NCBI GenBank assembly: GCA_000403315.2
Contig: KE159640.1
Span: 72,790-136,789, forward strand
Origin: Lachnospiraceae bacterium A2
GTDB lineage: Bacteria > Bacillota > Clostridia > Lachnospirales > Lachnospiraceae
Direction of reading: 5' to 3'
Length of the DNA: 64,000 nt
The notes beneath the pieces are model-generated. The model was given only the letters and a program-made list of their open reading frames with translations. It was not told the DNA's origin and ran no database searches. The translations under genes were made by a program, and so were the position numbers. Shown piece after piece: positions 50,265 to 58,129 of the stretch (position 1 is the first letter of the stretch; the number at the start of each line of letters is the position of its first letter).

Positions 50265-51539
50265 TTACAAGTTTAAGGTAAGCCCCGCCGGGACTACCAG
50301 TATTGCCAAAACCACCGCCAGCATCATGCCCATTGGCAGCAGGAGCTTCGTGCCCGCTTCTTCCCCGGCTTTTCTGGCCCGTGCCTTCCGCTCCTCAAAA
50401 GCTTCCCGCTCCTCCTCGTCCAACAGCCGCTGCATCCCGTTTGCCCCTTTACGTATGTTCTGCACAATAAGGGAAGATAATTTCCGGTAAGGGGCAAGCC
50501 TGCACCGTTCCCCAAAGTTCCCAAAAGCCTGCAGTTCCCCCACCCCTTCCTGAATTTCATGGAGCGCCGCCAGCATTTCTTCATATGCCCACCGTTCCTG
50601 CACTTCCTGAAGCTTCTTCCGTTTCTGGTAGCTGGATGCAATTTTTTCCCAGGCACAGGTAATATTCATCCCTGCCCCCAGCAATAATGATAATTTGCTG
50701 ACGATTTCCGGGTAATCCAACATCATCTGCTGCTGGCGTTCCAGTTCTTCGCGCTTTTTTCTCTCTTTTTCCGCCAGAATTACCCCTGCTGCACCTGCTG
50801 CTCCCAAAAGAAGCCCAATCCAGCTACGGTTTTCTGTCTGTTCCCGCCATATTACTTTTATCCCTTCTAATTCTGTTGGAAGTTCCAAATATCCTTTATC
50901 CTTCTTCTGATTTTCCATCTCCAAAAGCTGCCCTAACTGCCCTGCGAACTGCTCCTGTTCAGACTTTTCCCTTGGCACTGCCCTTACAAAAAAGCTGTAC
51001 AGGGATGTTTCCCCCTGACACGTCAATTCTGCTGCCACCTCCACCAATACTGGTTCTGTTAAGCTGCCTGACAAGGCTCCTTCCGCATCGAACACCTCAT
51101 AATCCGAAAAACTGTATTCTGCGGATACCGCCCCTTCTTGCAGGGTATCTGGCAGGTGCAGGGAAGACTGCACGTTGTCAAGGGATACATTTTCCCCAAG
51201 AATTGCCTGATCCAGCTCCTGTTTCGCTTTCCTGAAACATTCTTTACGCTGCTTCTTGGTTAATTGCTTTTCTTCTACTGGGACTTTGACTGGGTACTGT
51301 TCCAGTACCCCCTCTGCATCTACCAGATAATCCTTTTCTTCCTGCCCTTGCCCCGGCAGGTTCCTTGTAACCCGTTCCTGCATCCTGCCGCTTTCATCCA
51401 TCTGCCAAAGCGCAGCCGCCAGCAGGAACCCCCCTGCCAGAACCAGAGCCGCTTCATACACATTTTTACGGAACCCACTTCTTTTCATCCCCCATGCACA
51501 CCCTGCGCAGAGTGCCATGCCAACGAAATACCAATGCAC
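50265..51539 (-). CDS. tadC: TadC-like membrane platform protein with N-terminal extension
   Basis: The C-terminal half (about 230-424) is the T2SSF fold of TadC: TM SWIGLLLGAAGAAGVILA, then LDYPEIVSKLSLLLGAGMNITCAWEKIASSY, ERCRLAPYRKLSSLIVQNIRKG, and the last TM LLLPMGMMLAVVLAILVVPAGL. The N-terminal 225 residues are unusual for TadC: two TM segments at about 1-16 and 28-45, then a soluble domain (about 60-205) exposed outside the membrane or folded in the cytosol. With TadB it forms the inner membrane platform of the pilus. It is 10 bases from tadB. Confidence 0.85.
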   Translation of the reverse strand: MHWYFVGMALCAGCAWGMKRSGFRKNVYEAALVLAGGFLLAAALWQMDESGRMQERVTRNLPGQGQEEKDYLVDAEGVLEQYPVKVPVEEKQLTKKQRKECFRKAKQELDQAILGENVSLDNVQSSLHLPDTLQEGAVSAEYSFSDYEVFDAEGALSGSLTEPVLVEVAAELTCQGETSLYSFFVRAVPREKSEQEQFAGQLGQLLEMENQKKDKGYLELPTELEGIKVIWREQTENRSWIGLLLGAAGAAGVILAEKERKKREELERQQQMMLDYPEIVSKLSLLLGAGMNITCAWEKIASSYQKRKKLQEVQERWAYEEMLAALHEIQEGVGELQAFGNFGERCRLAPYRKLSSLIVQNIRKGANGMQRLLDEEEREAFEERKARARKAGEEAGTKLLLPMGMMLAVVLAILVVPAGLTLNL

Positions 51540-51550
51540 AGCCTGCCTCC

Positions 51551-52354
51551 TTACACCTTAATTTCTACGATCTTCCCAGCTATTTTCATGGCGCAGCCAT
51601 ACACCCCAAGAGATACCGTCATCACGCCTGCCCCCAGCCAATTCCCATACAGGGGTTCCAAAAACTCTGGGGAAGTAACCCCTACATAGAGAAGAATCCC
51701 AAACGGTACCATATTCATAATGTTCATTTCCATCCGCTTAGCTGCAACTACCACTTCAATTTCCCGTTTTACTTCTGCTTTCTGCCCGATTTTATCTACC
51801 GTGCTTTGGAATATTTTCCGAAAATCCCCGCCGCTTCGCTTGGCGAACCCAAACACCTGGGAAAAGCTGCTGATTTCCTCAATCCCGCTCCGTTCCGCCA
51901 AATCCTCCAGCAGAGATTCCAGGGTAACGTTCAAACGCACCTGATGGTTGATATAGGCAAATTCCTCTGCCATAATACTTTTCTCTCCATAAAGCCTTGC
52001 AAATTCCTCCCTGGCCTGCACAAAAGCATTTTCCATGGCATAACCGGCTTTTAGGGCTGTAGCTGCCATCTGAAGCATTTCTTTAAACTGGAATAGCAGT
52101 TCCCTTTCCCGCTTTTTCTGGAAATGTGCCATTGCCGCCTTTTTTACCGGGAAATAAAGAGCCGCAGACCCTGCCATAGCAAAAACGCTCCTGTAAAACA
52201 GCCATGCCACCAATCCTGAAATCCCTAATGTAAGCCCTAAGCATAGGAATTTTTCTCTTTTGTTTAACACATATGCTTTATATGACCTGCTTTCTCTCCC
52301 TTTCAACCGTAATACCCCATATGCATTTTCCTTATATACCTCATCATACTGCAA
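51551..52354 (-). CDS. tadB: TadB-like membrane platform protein
   Basis: The 267-residue protein has TM segments at about 35-75 (FLCLGLTLGISGLVAWLFY, VFAMAGSAALYFPV) and 205-255, with a cytosolic T2SSF domain between: QFKEMLQMAATALKAGYAMENAFVQAREEFARLYG, SLLEDLAERSGIEEISSFSQVFGFAKRSGGDFRKIFQSTVDKI. It works with TadC and the ATPase TadA. Its start overlaps the tadA end by 11 bases. Confidence 0.9.
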   Translation of the reverse strand: MQYDEVYKENAYGVLRLKGRESRSYKAYVLNKREKFLCLGLTLGISGLVAWLFYRSVFAMAGSAALYFPVKKAAMAHFQKKRERELLFQFKEMLQMAATALKAGYAMENAFVQAREEFARLYGEKSIMAEEFAYINHQVRLNVTLESLLEDLAERSGIEEISSFSQVFGFAKRSGGDFRKIFQSTVDKIGQKAEVKREIEVVVAAKRMEMNIMNMVPFGILLYVGVTSPEFLEPLYGNWLGAGVMTVSLGVYGCAMKIAGKIVEIKV

Positions 52355-53555
52355 ACCCTCTTTCCATTCCTGCCCGGTAAAGCTTCCCTTGGTGGATAAG
52401 CTCCCCCTTTTTTATCCAGCTTCCAACAATCTTCCCATTCCGCTCCCCCATTTCCGTAAATTCATAGAGGGGGTTTAATTGGATTTCTCCCCCCTCGGCT
52501 CCGGCCATTTCCATAATGGATAACATACGCCTGCTTTTATCCCGGAGCCTTCCCAGATGTACCAGAATATCCACCCCAGCGGCTATCTGGGCACGGATTG
52601 CCGTTAAGGGCAGTTCCATGCCCATCAGCACCATGGTTTCCATCCGGCTTACCATATCCTGGCACCCATTGGCATGTCCCGTGCTGAGGGAACCGTCATG
52701 CCCTGTATTCATGGCTTGGAGCATGTCCAGGCATTCCGCCCCGCGGATTTCCCCCACAATAATCCGGTCGGGGCGCATACGCAATGCCGTGCGGATTAAA
52801 TCCCGGATAGAAATAGCAAGATTGCCTTCCGCACCTTCATTCCTCGTTTCCAGACGGACTAAGTTTGCAATCCCCTGAAGCTGTAATTCTGCCGAATCTT
52901 CAATTGTTATGATACGTTCTGTTTTCGGGATAAATTCAGAAAGGGCATTCAGAAATGTTGTTTTCCCTGACCCGGTCCCCCCAGAAATAAAGATATTGTA
53001 GCCAGCCTTTACCAGCATGTCTAAAAAATCAGCGCATTCCCTGCTGATGGATTCCTGTGCAACCATCTGCTCCATTAAGATTGGATGCTTAGGGAATTTT
53101 CGGATAGATACCACAGGCCCGTCCAAAGCCACTGGCGGCAGCACCACATTGACACGGGAACCATCTTCCAGCCTGGCATCTGCAATGGGCTTTGCTTCGT
53201 TCACCATACGGTTGTGGTTCCCCACCATCTGCTGGATAATATCCTCCAGCTTTTCCCTGGAAGAAAAGCTTTTTTCCCATTCCACTACTTCCCCCGCCCT
53301 CTCATAAAAGATATGCTCCTCGCCGTTTACCATGATTTCTGTAATGTCGTCCTCATTTAACAATTCCTGCAGCACATCCAGTTTCCGCAGGGAATGGAAC
53401 ACCTGCATCCTTAATTCCTTCCTCCAGTTCAGGGGAATTGTCCGCTCCCTCGCCTCTTTGCAGATTTCCTCGTCAATTACCGCAAGGATTTCCTCATCCT
53501 CATGTTCCCTGCCCATATCAAGCTGCCCTAATACACGTTTCCTAATCTGTTCCAA
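52344..53555 (-). CDS. tadA: TadA/CpaF secretion ATPase
   Basis: TadA powers Flp pilus assembly. The 403-residue protein has an N-terminal domain (about 1-90), EDDITEIMVNGEEHIFYER, then the catalytic core with Walker A ISGGTGSGKTTFLNALSEFIP, the Asp box TERIITIEDSAELQL, Walker B RMRPDRIIVGEIRGAECLDMLQAMNTGHDGSLSTGHAN and the His box. It is complete. It overlaps tadZ upstream by 14 bases and tadB downstream by 11. Confidence 0.94.
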   Translation of the reverse strand: MEQIRKRVLGQLDMGREHEDEEILAVIDEEICKEARERTIPLNWRKELRMQVFHSLRKLDVLQELLNEDDITEIMVNGEEHIFYERAGEVVEWEKSFSSREKLEDIIQQMVGNHNRMVNEAKPIADARLEDGSRVNVVLPPVALDGPVVSIRKFPKHPILMEQMVAQESISRECADFLDMLVKAGYNIFISGGTGSGKTTFLNALSEFIPKTERIITIEDSAELQLQGIANLVRLETRNEGAEGNLAISIRDLIRTALRMRPDRIIVGEIRGAECLDMLQAMNTGHDGSLSTGHANGCQDMVSRMETMVLMGMELPLTAIRAQIAAGVDILVHLGRLRDKSRRMLSIMEMAGAEGGEIQLNPLYEFTEMGERNGKIVGSWIKKGELIHQGKLYRAGMERGFAV

Positions 53556-54684
53556 TTTGTACCCCCAATAATTCTCTTACGTAATCCCCCAGTTCTCCCC
53601 ATACCCACTGCTGCATCTGTTCCCCCTGGCATTCCACTGCCATTCTGGGTAAGGTGAGGTAACATAGTTTCCCTTCCAGCTTCTGGTCCTTTTGCCTGCC
53701 CATCATCTGCTTAAAGTGCGCCAAAGCATGTCCGCCCAGCCCTGCATGTCCGCCCAGCACGTACATCTTGCTGCACATGCCCAGCAATTCCAGAAATCCC
53801 GGAACCATCATGCCAAAATCCAGGACAATAACGCCATACCCGCCTTTTTCTGCCAAAAGCCGGACAAAACGCGTATAATCCTGCCCCGATACCTGCCCTA
53901 AGCAAAGGCTGTCCTCCGATGGCGGGATATAGTCCACCCCCTCCAATACATAGGCCGCGCTCCTGATGCAGTCCTCTACGTTCTTCCCTTCCCCAGTAAG
54001 GCACAGGTACATCACATCCAGCAAATCCCGCTGGTAGCTTTCCTGCAGCCAACTGGAAAACCCGGCGCATTCCTTGAAGCTTACGTAAAGCACCCGTTCC
54101 TTCCTGCCCAGTGTCTGGGCAAGCGTCAGGGCAAAGGGCGTCTGCCAAATATCCTGCCCCGGGGCGTAAATGCCAATCACTTCCCGTCCTGCCCTGGCCG
54201 GTTCCTGCTCCCCGTCCCTGTACTCCTGGCAGTAAGAGAAAAGTTCCCGTAAAATCCCAGAAGCTGGCTGGTATTTCTGGACCACTGGGAGTATTTGCAC
54301 GGATTCTGGTATTTTTTCTTTCCCATCGCCTCCATAAAGGCAAAGCCACAATGTTTCCCCGGAACTTCCCCTGGCATCCCCCGGGACTTCCGTTAACTGT
54401 GTTATGTTCCCTGCCATTGCCTGGGCTTCCTGTCGTTCTGTTGTATGGGCGGCATATTCCGCCATCGCTTGGGCTGCCTGCCCTGTAATCCTGGCATCCT
54501 CCCAAAAACCAGCCCCCAGAAGCACCACGTCCGGCGTTTCTGTCTTTTGGAATTCCAGAAACTGCCCTGGTGCGGAAAAGCTGTACCCGCGAATCTGCCC
54601 TCCTTTCCCTAAGGTAATCCATTCTCCCAGCCTTTTGCCATACGCTGTGTCTGCATCGCAGACAGCAATTAAAATTTTACTCAA
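53542..54684 (-). CDS. tadZ: TadZ/CpaE-like protein with degenerate ATPase domain
   Basis: The 380-residue protein has an N-terminal receiver-like domain (SKILIAVCDADTAYGKRLGEW, PDVVLLGAGFWED) and a C-terminal ParA/MinD-like domain (about 165-380: VIGIYAPGQDIWQTPFALTLAQTLGRKERVLYVSFKECAGF, YGVIVLDFGMMV). The Walker A Lys motif is missing: the loop reads YAPGQDIWQTP. TadZ proteins localise the pilus at the cell pole; this one probably does so without ATP hydrolysis. ATGA overlap with the upstream peptidase gene supports one operon. Confidence 0.85.
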   Translation of the reverse strand: MSKILIAVCDADTAYGKRLGEWITLGKGGQIRGYSFSAPGQFLEFQKTETPDVVLLGAGFWEDARITGQAAQAMAEYAAHTTERQEAQAMAGNITQLTEVPGDARGSSGETLWLCLYGGDGKEKIPESVQILPVVQKYQPASGILRELFSYCQEYRDGEQEPARAGREVIGIYAPGQDIWQTPFALTLAQTLGRKERVLYVSFKECAGFSSWLQESYQRDLLDVMYLCLTGEGKNVEDCIRSAAYVLEGVDYIPPSEDSLCLGQVSGQDYTRFVRLLAEKGGYGVIVLDFGMMVPGFLELLGMCSKMYVLGGHAGLGGHALAHFKQMMGRQKDQKLEGKLCYLTLPRMAVECQGEQMQQWVWGELGDYVRELLGVQIGTD

Positions 54685-55178
54685 TAAGCCACCTCCAAAG
54701 CTACCAAAAAACCAATGAATATTGCAATTGAAAAATGAATGATATGTTGTTTCCCCTGATCTCCTTTCGGATATTCAGGCAGTTGAAACGTTACGATTAC
54801 CTGATATAGATATTTCCCTAATATGCATAGACGTGAAATCAGATTGTGGTGGTACAGCATTTTCCATAAGGACATCCCTGCCGCCACCAGAAACGATATT
54901 ATGATTGTCAGCTTAAGTATATGCAAATCCCAAATACCACCAATTACGGAAAATAATTTGATGTCGCCTGCCCCAAGGGCATGCATAAGAAATAACAGAT
55001 AACATAAGATTACCGGTATGGATACATTCCTAAGAAAAACACCCGCCCCTTTCCAGCCTGCTTCTGCAACCTGAAAAAAGAACCCCGCTGCTAACCCAGT
55101 GAAAATCAGCCGGTTCCTGATTTTACCGCTTTGTATGTCCATTGCCGCCGCCAAGCTTAACAGCAACAGGCTGGACAC
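54681..55178 (-). CDS. Prepilin peptidase, A24 type (first copy)
   Basis: The 165-residue membrane protease starts at GTG 55178 after GGGGAGATAAAGGCT. Catalytic Asp residues lie in AAAMDIQSGKIRNRLIFTGL and GAGDIKLFSVIGGIW. About five TM segments are present. It is the first gene of the tad operon, 68 bases downstream of a strong promoter, and would process the Flp pilin and the TadE-type proteins. It is longer at its C-terminus than the copy at 47012-47434. Confidence 0.88.
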   Translation of the reverse strand: MSSLLLLSLAAAMDIQSGKIRNRLIFTGLAAGFFFQVAEAGWKGAGVFLRNVSIPVILCYLLFLMHALGAGDIKLFSVIGGIWDLHILKLTIIISFLVAAGMSLWKMLYHHNLISRLCILGKYLYQVIVTFQLPEYPKGDQGKQHIIHFSIAIFIGFLVALEVAY

Positions 55179-55245
55179 AGCCTTTATCTCCCCAATTCAT
55201 CACCCCCTCTGTCCATCCACCTGCATCTGCAAGTAATTGCTTAAG

Positions 55246-55274
55246 ATTATAATGCAAGTCCTGCATCCTGTAAA
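55246..55274 (-). promoter_or_regulatory. SigA promoter of the tad operon
   Basis: On the minus strand TTTACA (55269-55274) and TATAAT (55246-55251) are spaced by 17 bp. The next gene, the prepilin peptidase, begins 68 bases downstream of the -10. No other strong promoter is seen between the genes to 46.8 kb. Confidence 0.78.
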
Positions 55275-55310
55275 GTAGGTAATGGCAAATTTTTCATTTT
55301 TGTGACAATG

Positions 55311-55583
55311 TTACAATAAACGGTAAAACAGAATTGCATAAATCAGCGCAAACCCGCTGATACCAAGGGTTCCGACTGTCAAAACAGTGACTGGGTTGAC
55401 GCCTGGGACTACTTCCAGCCCCTGGCTTTTTAACATTCCATTTACTGCATAGATGCCCACAGCCCCGGCAAAAGCCCGGAGCACGAAGGTTGTCAGAATT
55501 TCTGCTTTTTGCTTCATAGCTCCTATAAACAGTATCAGCACGCAGATCACCGCAATCATTGCCACCCCATAATATTTTTCCAT
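55311..55583 (-). CDS. BofA-like membrane protein
   Basis: The 90-residue protein has three hydrophobic segments (VAMIAVICVLILFIGAM, TTFVLRAFAGAVGIYAV, VLTVGTLGISGFALIYAILFY) and the BofA pattern GVNPVTVLTVGTLGISGFALIYAI. In Bacillus BofA inhibits pro-sigma-K processing during sporulation. That it does so here is not shown. ATG at 55583 has AAAGGGATGGG upstream. It lies upstream of the tad promoter, as a separate unit or with read-through. Confidence 0.8.
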   Translation of the reverse strand: MEKYYGVAMIAVICVLILFIGAMKQKAEILTTFVLRAFAGAVGIYAVNGMLKSQGLEVVPGVNPVTVLTVGTLGISGFALIYAILFYRLL

Positions 55584-55893
55584 AAAAGCTACCCATCCCT
55601 TTCTTATTGCCCTCCCAGAACCAGCCGCAACATCTCTGTCCCGCACGTTATCGCCGCCGGGAAGCTGTGCCAGTCCCCCTCTTTTTATAAATATATACTT
55701 TTTTGGAAAAATTTATGACTTTATTGTATAGAACTGGAATTTTTTGCTTATACTTTAAGTAAGAGAGCGGCAGCATCTGCCCCATGCTCAGAACTGTACA
55801 AAACTGCCATGCCTGTAGCCCTGCACAGCTTGCATGGGCCTCCTGCACAGTCCCAGAGCAGGCAGAGTACCGTTGGAAAAGAAAGGGATGCAT

Positions 55894-56148
55894 ATGTTTC
55901 AGATTACAAAAAAACGACTTGCAAACAGGACTGCTTACGCCTTACTTTTAGATGACCTTGAACAAGCGAAATATGATTTGGCCCTTGCTTACAGCAACTT
56001 TGAAAATGCCATGGAACCAGATTTGATTGACTGCTGCATCTATCAGGTAAACGCACTGCAAATGCGCTACAAGTTCCTGCTGACAAAGGCCAAACAGTAT
56101 GATGGGGATCCTTACGCGAAGAATCCCCTTGAACTTTCAGAACCCTGA
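55894..56148 (+). CDS. DUF2508-like small protein
   Basis: The 84-residue protein MFQITKKRLANRTAYALLLDDLEQAKYDLALAYSNFENAMEPDLIDCCIYQVNALQMRYKFLLTKAKQ (ends shown) resembles DUF2508/YaaL proteins, usually encoded near recR and bofA in Firmicutes; here only the BofA-like gene is nearby. It is helical and soluble. ATG at 55894 is preferred by family start, with AAGAAAGGGATG before it. Its 3' end overlaps that of fliS by 37 bases in opposite direction. Between 55584 and 55893 there is an AT-rich promoter-like stretch (TATACT at 55749) and no other gene. Confidence 0.78.
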   Translation: MFQITKKRLANRTAYALLLDDLEQAKYDLALAYSNFENAMEPDLIDCCIYQVNALQMRYKFLLTKAKQYDGDPYAKNPLELSEP

Positions 56149-56588
56149 AGGGTTTCTGTCAGGCTGCCCTTCTGGTATGTCATGCCAGCGACTACCTGCT
56201 GGGTATGCTGCATCAGGGGACCGGAAGAATCCTGTTTGGCTGCTTCTGTAAAGCCATCATACAGGTTCTTCAGGACCCGCTTTGCATCCTTAAGGCTGTC
56301 AGCCGTATTTTTACATACTGCAAGGGCCAGCAGCTTACTTACAAACTGGTAGGCAGGGTACAACTCGCTGGCAATTGGATACGTAAAATCCAAATCATCC
56401 ATCAGCCGGTGCACTACCTGCCCTGCCTTCCCTGCAGACTCCCGGAACTCCTCATATGTCCCTTGTTCCTTCGCAGCTATGGCATCGTCCAGATAGGTAA
56501 ATAAGATATCATATAAAATCACAATCATTTCCCCCCGGTTGCAGCAGCTCAGCCGACGGGTAAATTCCTGTTTTTTTTCCTGGGTCAT
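56112..56588 (-). CDS. fliS: Flagellar export chaperone FliS
   Basis: FliS binds the flagellin C-terminus in the cytosol to prevent early polymerisation. The 158-residue protein has the FliS core RRLSCCNRGEMIVILYDILFTYLDDAIAA, AGQVVHRLMDDLDFTYPIASELYPAYQFVSKLLALAVC and LKDAKRVLKNLYDGFTEAAK. It is longer than Bacillus FliS at the C-terminus. It is 11 bases downstream of flagellin, so the two are one transcript. Its last 37 bases overlap the end of the opposing DUF2508 gene. Confidence 0.88.
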   Translation of the reverse strand: MTQEKKQEFTRRLSCCNRGEMIVILYDILFTYLDDAIAAKEQGTYEEFRESAGKAGQVVHRLMDDLDFTYPIASELYPAYQFVSKLLALAVCKNTADSLKDAKRVLKNLYDGFTEAAKQDSSGPLMQHTQQVVAGMTYQKGSLTETLQGSESSRGFFA

Positions 56589-56599
56589 GGCTTAGCCCC

Positions 56600-58057
56600 C
56601 TACTGCAGTAACTGCAATACCTGCTGGGGAAGGTCATTGGCCTGTGCAAGTACAGAAGTTGCTGCCTGTGTCAGTACATTATATTTGGTGTACTCTGTCA
56701 TTTCTTCCGCCATGTCAACGTCCTCAATCCGGGACAATGCCTGCGTCATGTTCAGTTCCGTCCCATCCAGGCTGCTGACTGCATAATCTAAACGGTTCTG
56801 GTATGCGCCAATGCTGGAACGGACTTCACTTACCTTTGCAATTGCGCCGTCAAAGCTGGTAATTGCGCGGTCAGCCCCTGTTACAGTGCAGACATCCACT
56901 TTATCAATATAGAGGGTGCGGGAGGAAACCTCTGGAATCCGCACATCTACCGTCTGGTTCTCATTTGCGCCAATCTGCAGGGTCATAGTGCCAATATTGG
57001 TAACATCCAAATGGATTGGCTGTGGTTCCGCAGCCGTACCCGGCGTTACCTCAAACTTCATTTCAAACCCATTCCTGTCAGAAATCGTCACATAATTGCC
57101 GTCTGTCAAAATAGTTGCCTGTGATCCAAAGCCTATGTCCGTGGTATCAAACGCTATCTCTACATCCTTCCCATTCTCTGTGATATCCGTGGGTATCCCA
57201 AGGAATGCCGCAAGGTCTGCATCGTCGCATTTAATAGTCATTTCAGAGGAAACTCCATATTCATCGGATACAAATACCAGGTTCCCGCCATTCCTCACGT
57301 CTGTGGGCACATAGCCGCCATCCTCCGGAAGCCCGGTCTTATCACCCGTATTGGCTACAACCATCAGGTTCACTTCCCCACGCTCTGCCCCTGCCCGCAG
57401 GTTCTCATACACTTCCTCAAAGGTCTGGCCTTCTGTTACTTCCACTTCTATGCCATTGATGACAACTGTCCCGTTGGTTCCGGCAGGCACTACCGCGTTC
57501 CCGGCAATTGCCGTCCCCCCTACCACCTCTGCAAGGGCTGCATCTGCATTTACCTTTATGGTGTATTCATTGGCCGTAACTGCATCGGAAATCGAAATCC
57601 TTGTAATCCCCCGGTTATCCGGATATACCCTCTGGTCTAAGGTACCATCCAGCAAATGCTTGGTATTAAACTCAGTATCCTTGGAAATCCGGTCAATCTC
57701 ATCCCGCAGGGAAGAAATTTCTGCCTGGATTGCTTCTAAATCATCCGGCATATTGGTTTCATTTGCCGCCTGTACCGAAAGCTCCCGCATCCTCTGGAGC
57801 ATTGCATGGACTTCCGTTAACGCGCCGTCCGCCGTATCCAATACGGAAACCCCGTCCGAAGCGTTCCTGGAAGCCTGTGACAGGCCTTTGATCTGCGCTT
57901 TCATTTTTGTGGAAATCGCCATCCCGGCCGCATCGTCGGACGCCCGGTTAATGCGGAGCCCGGTAGACAGCCGTTCAATGGAATTTGATAGGCTCTTATC
58001 TGATGCTAATAATCTCTTGTTGGCAACAAGCGCTGACATATTGTGGTTAATTTTCAT
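56600..58057 (-). CDS. Flagellin
   Basis: The 485-residue filament protein has conserved D0/D1 N-terminus MKINHNMSALVANKRLLASD, LSTGLRINRASDDAAGMAIS, MQ-rich helices LQRMRELSVQAANETN, and the C-terminus RIEDVDMAEEMTEYTKYNVL, LAQANDLPQQVLQLLQ. The central region (about 150-400) is variable and beta-rich and would be exposed on the filament. ATG at 58057 follows AGGAGAGGTGTAAAAC. It is followed by fliS. Confidence 0.96.
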   Translation of the reverse strand: MKINHNMSALVANKRLLASDKSLSNSIERLSTGLRINRASDDAAGMAISTKMKAQIKGLSQASRNASDGVSVLDTADGALTEVHAMLQRMRELSVQAANETNMPDDLEAIQAEISSLRDEIDRISKDTEFNTKHLLDGTLDQRVYPDNRGITRISISDAVTANEYTIKVNADAALAEVVGGTAIAGNAVVPAGTNGTVVINGIEVEVTEGQTFEEVYENLRAGAERGEVNLMVVANTGDKTGLPEDGGYVPTDVRNGGNLVFVSDEYGVSSEMTIKCDDADLAAFLGIPTDITENGKDVEIAFDTTDIGFGSQATILTDGNYVTISDRNGFEMKFEVTPGTAAEPQPIHLDVTNIGTMTLQIGANENQTVDVRIPEVSSRTLYIDKVDVCTVTGADRAITSFDGAIAKVSEVRSSIGAYQNRLDYAVSSLDGTELNMTQALSRIEDVDMAEEMTEYTKYNVLTQAATSVLAQANDLPQQVLQLLQ

Positions 58058-58129
58058 GTTTTACACCTCTCCTGCTCTTTCCTATCTCTTGCTAGTTGTT
58101 AAGGGGCAATCATCTGTTTTCATCAAGCT

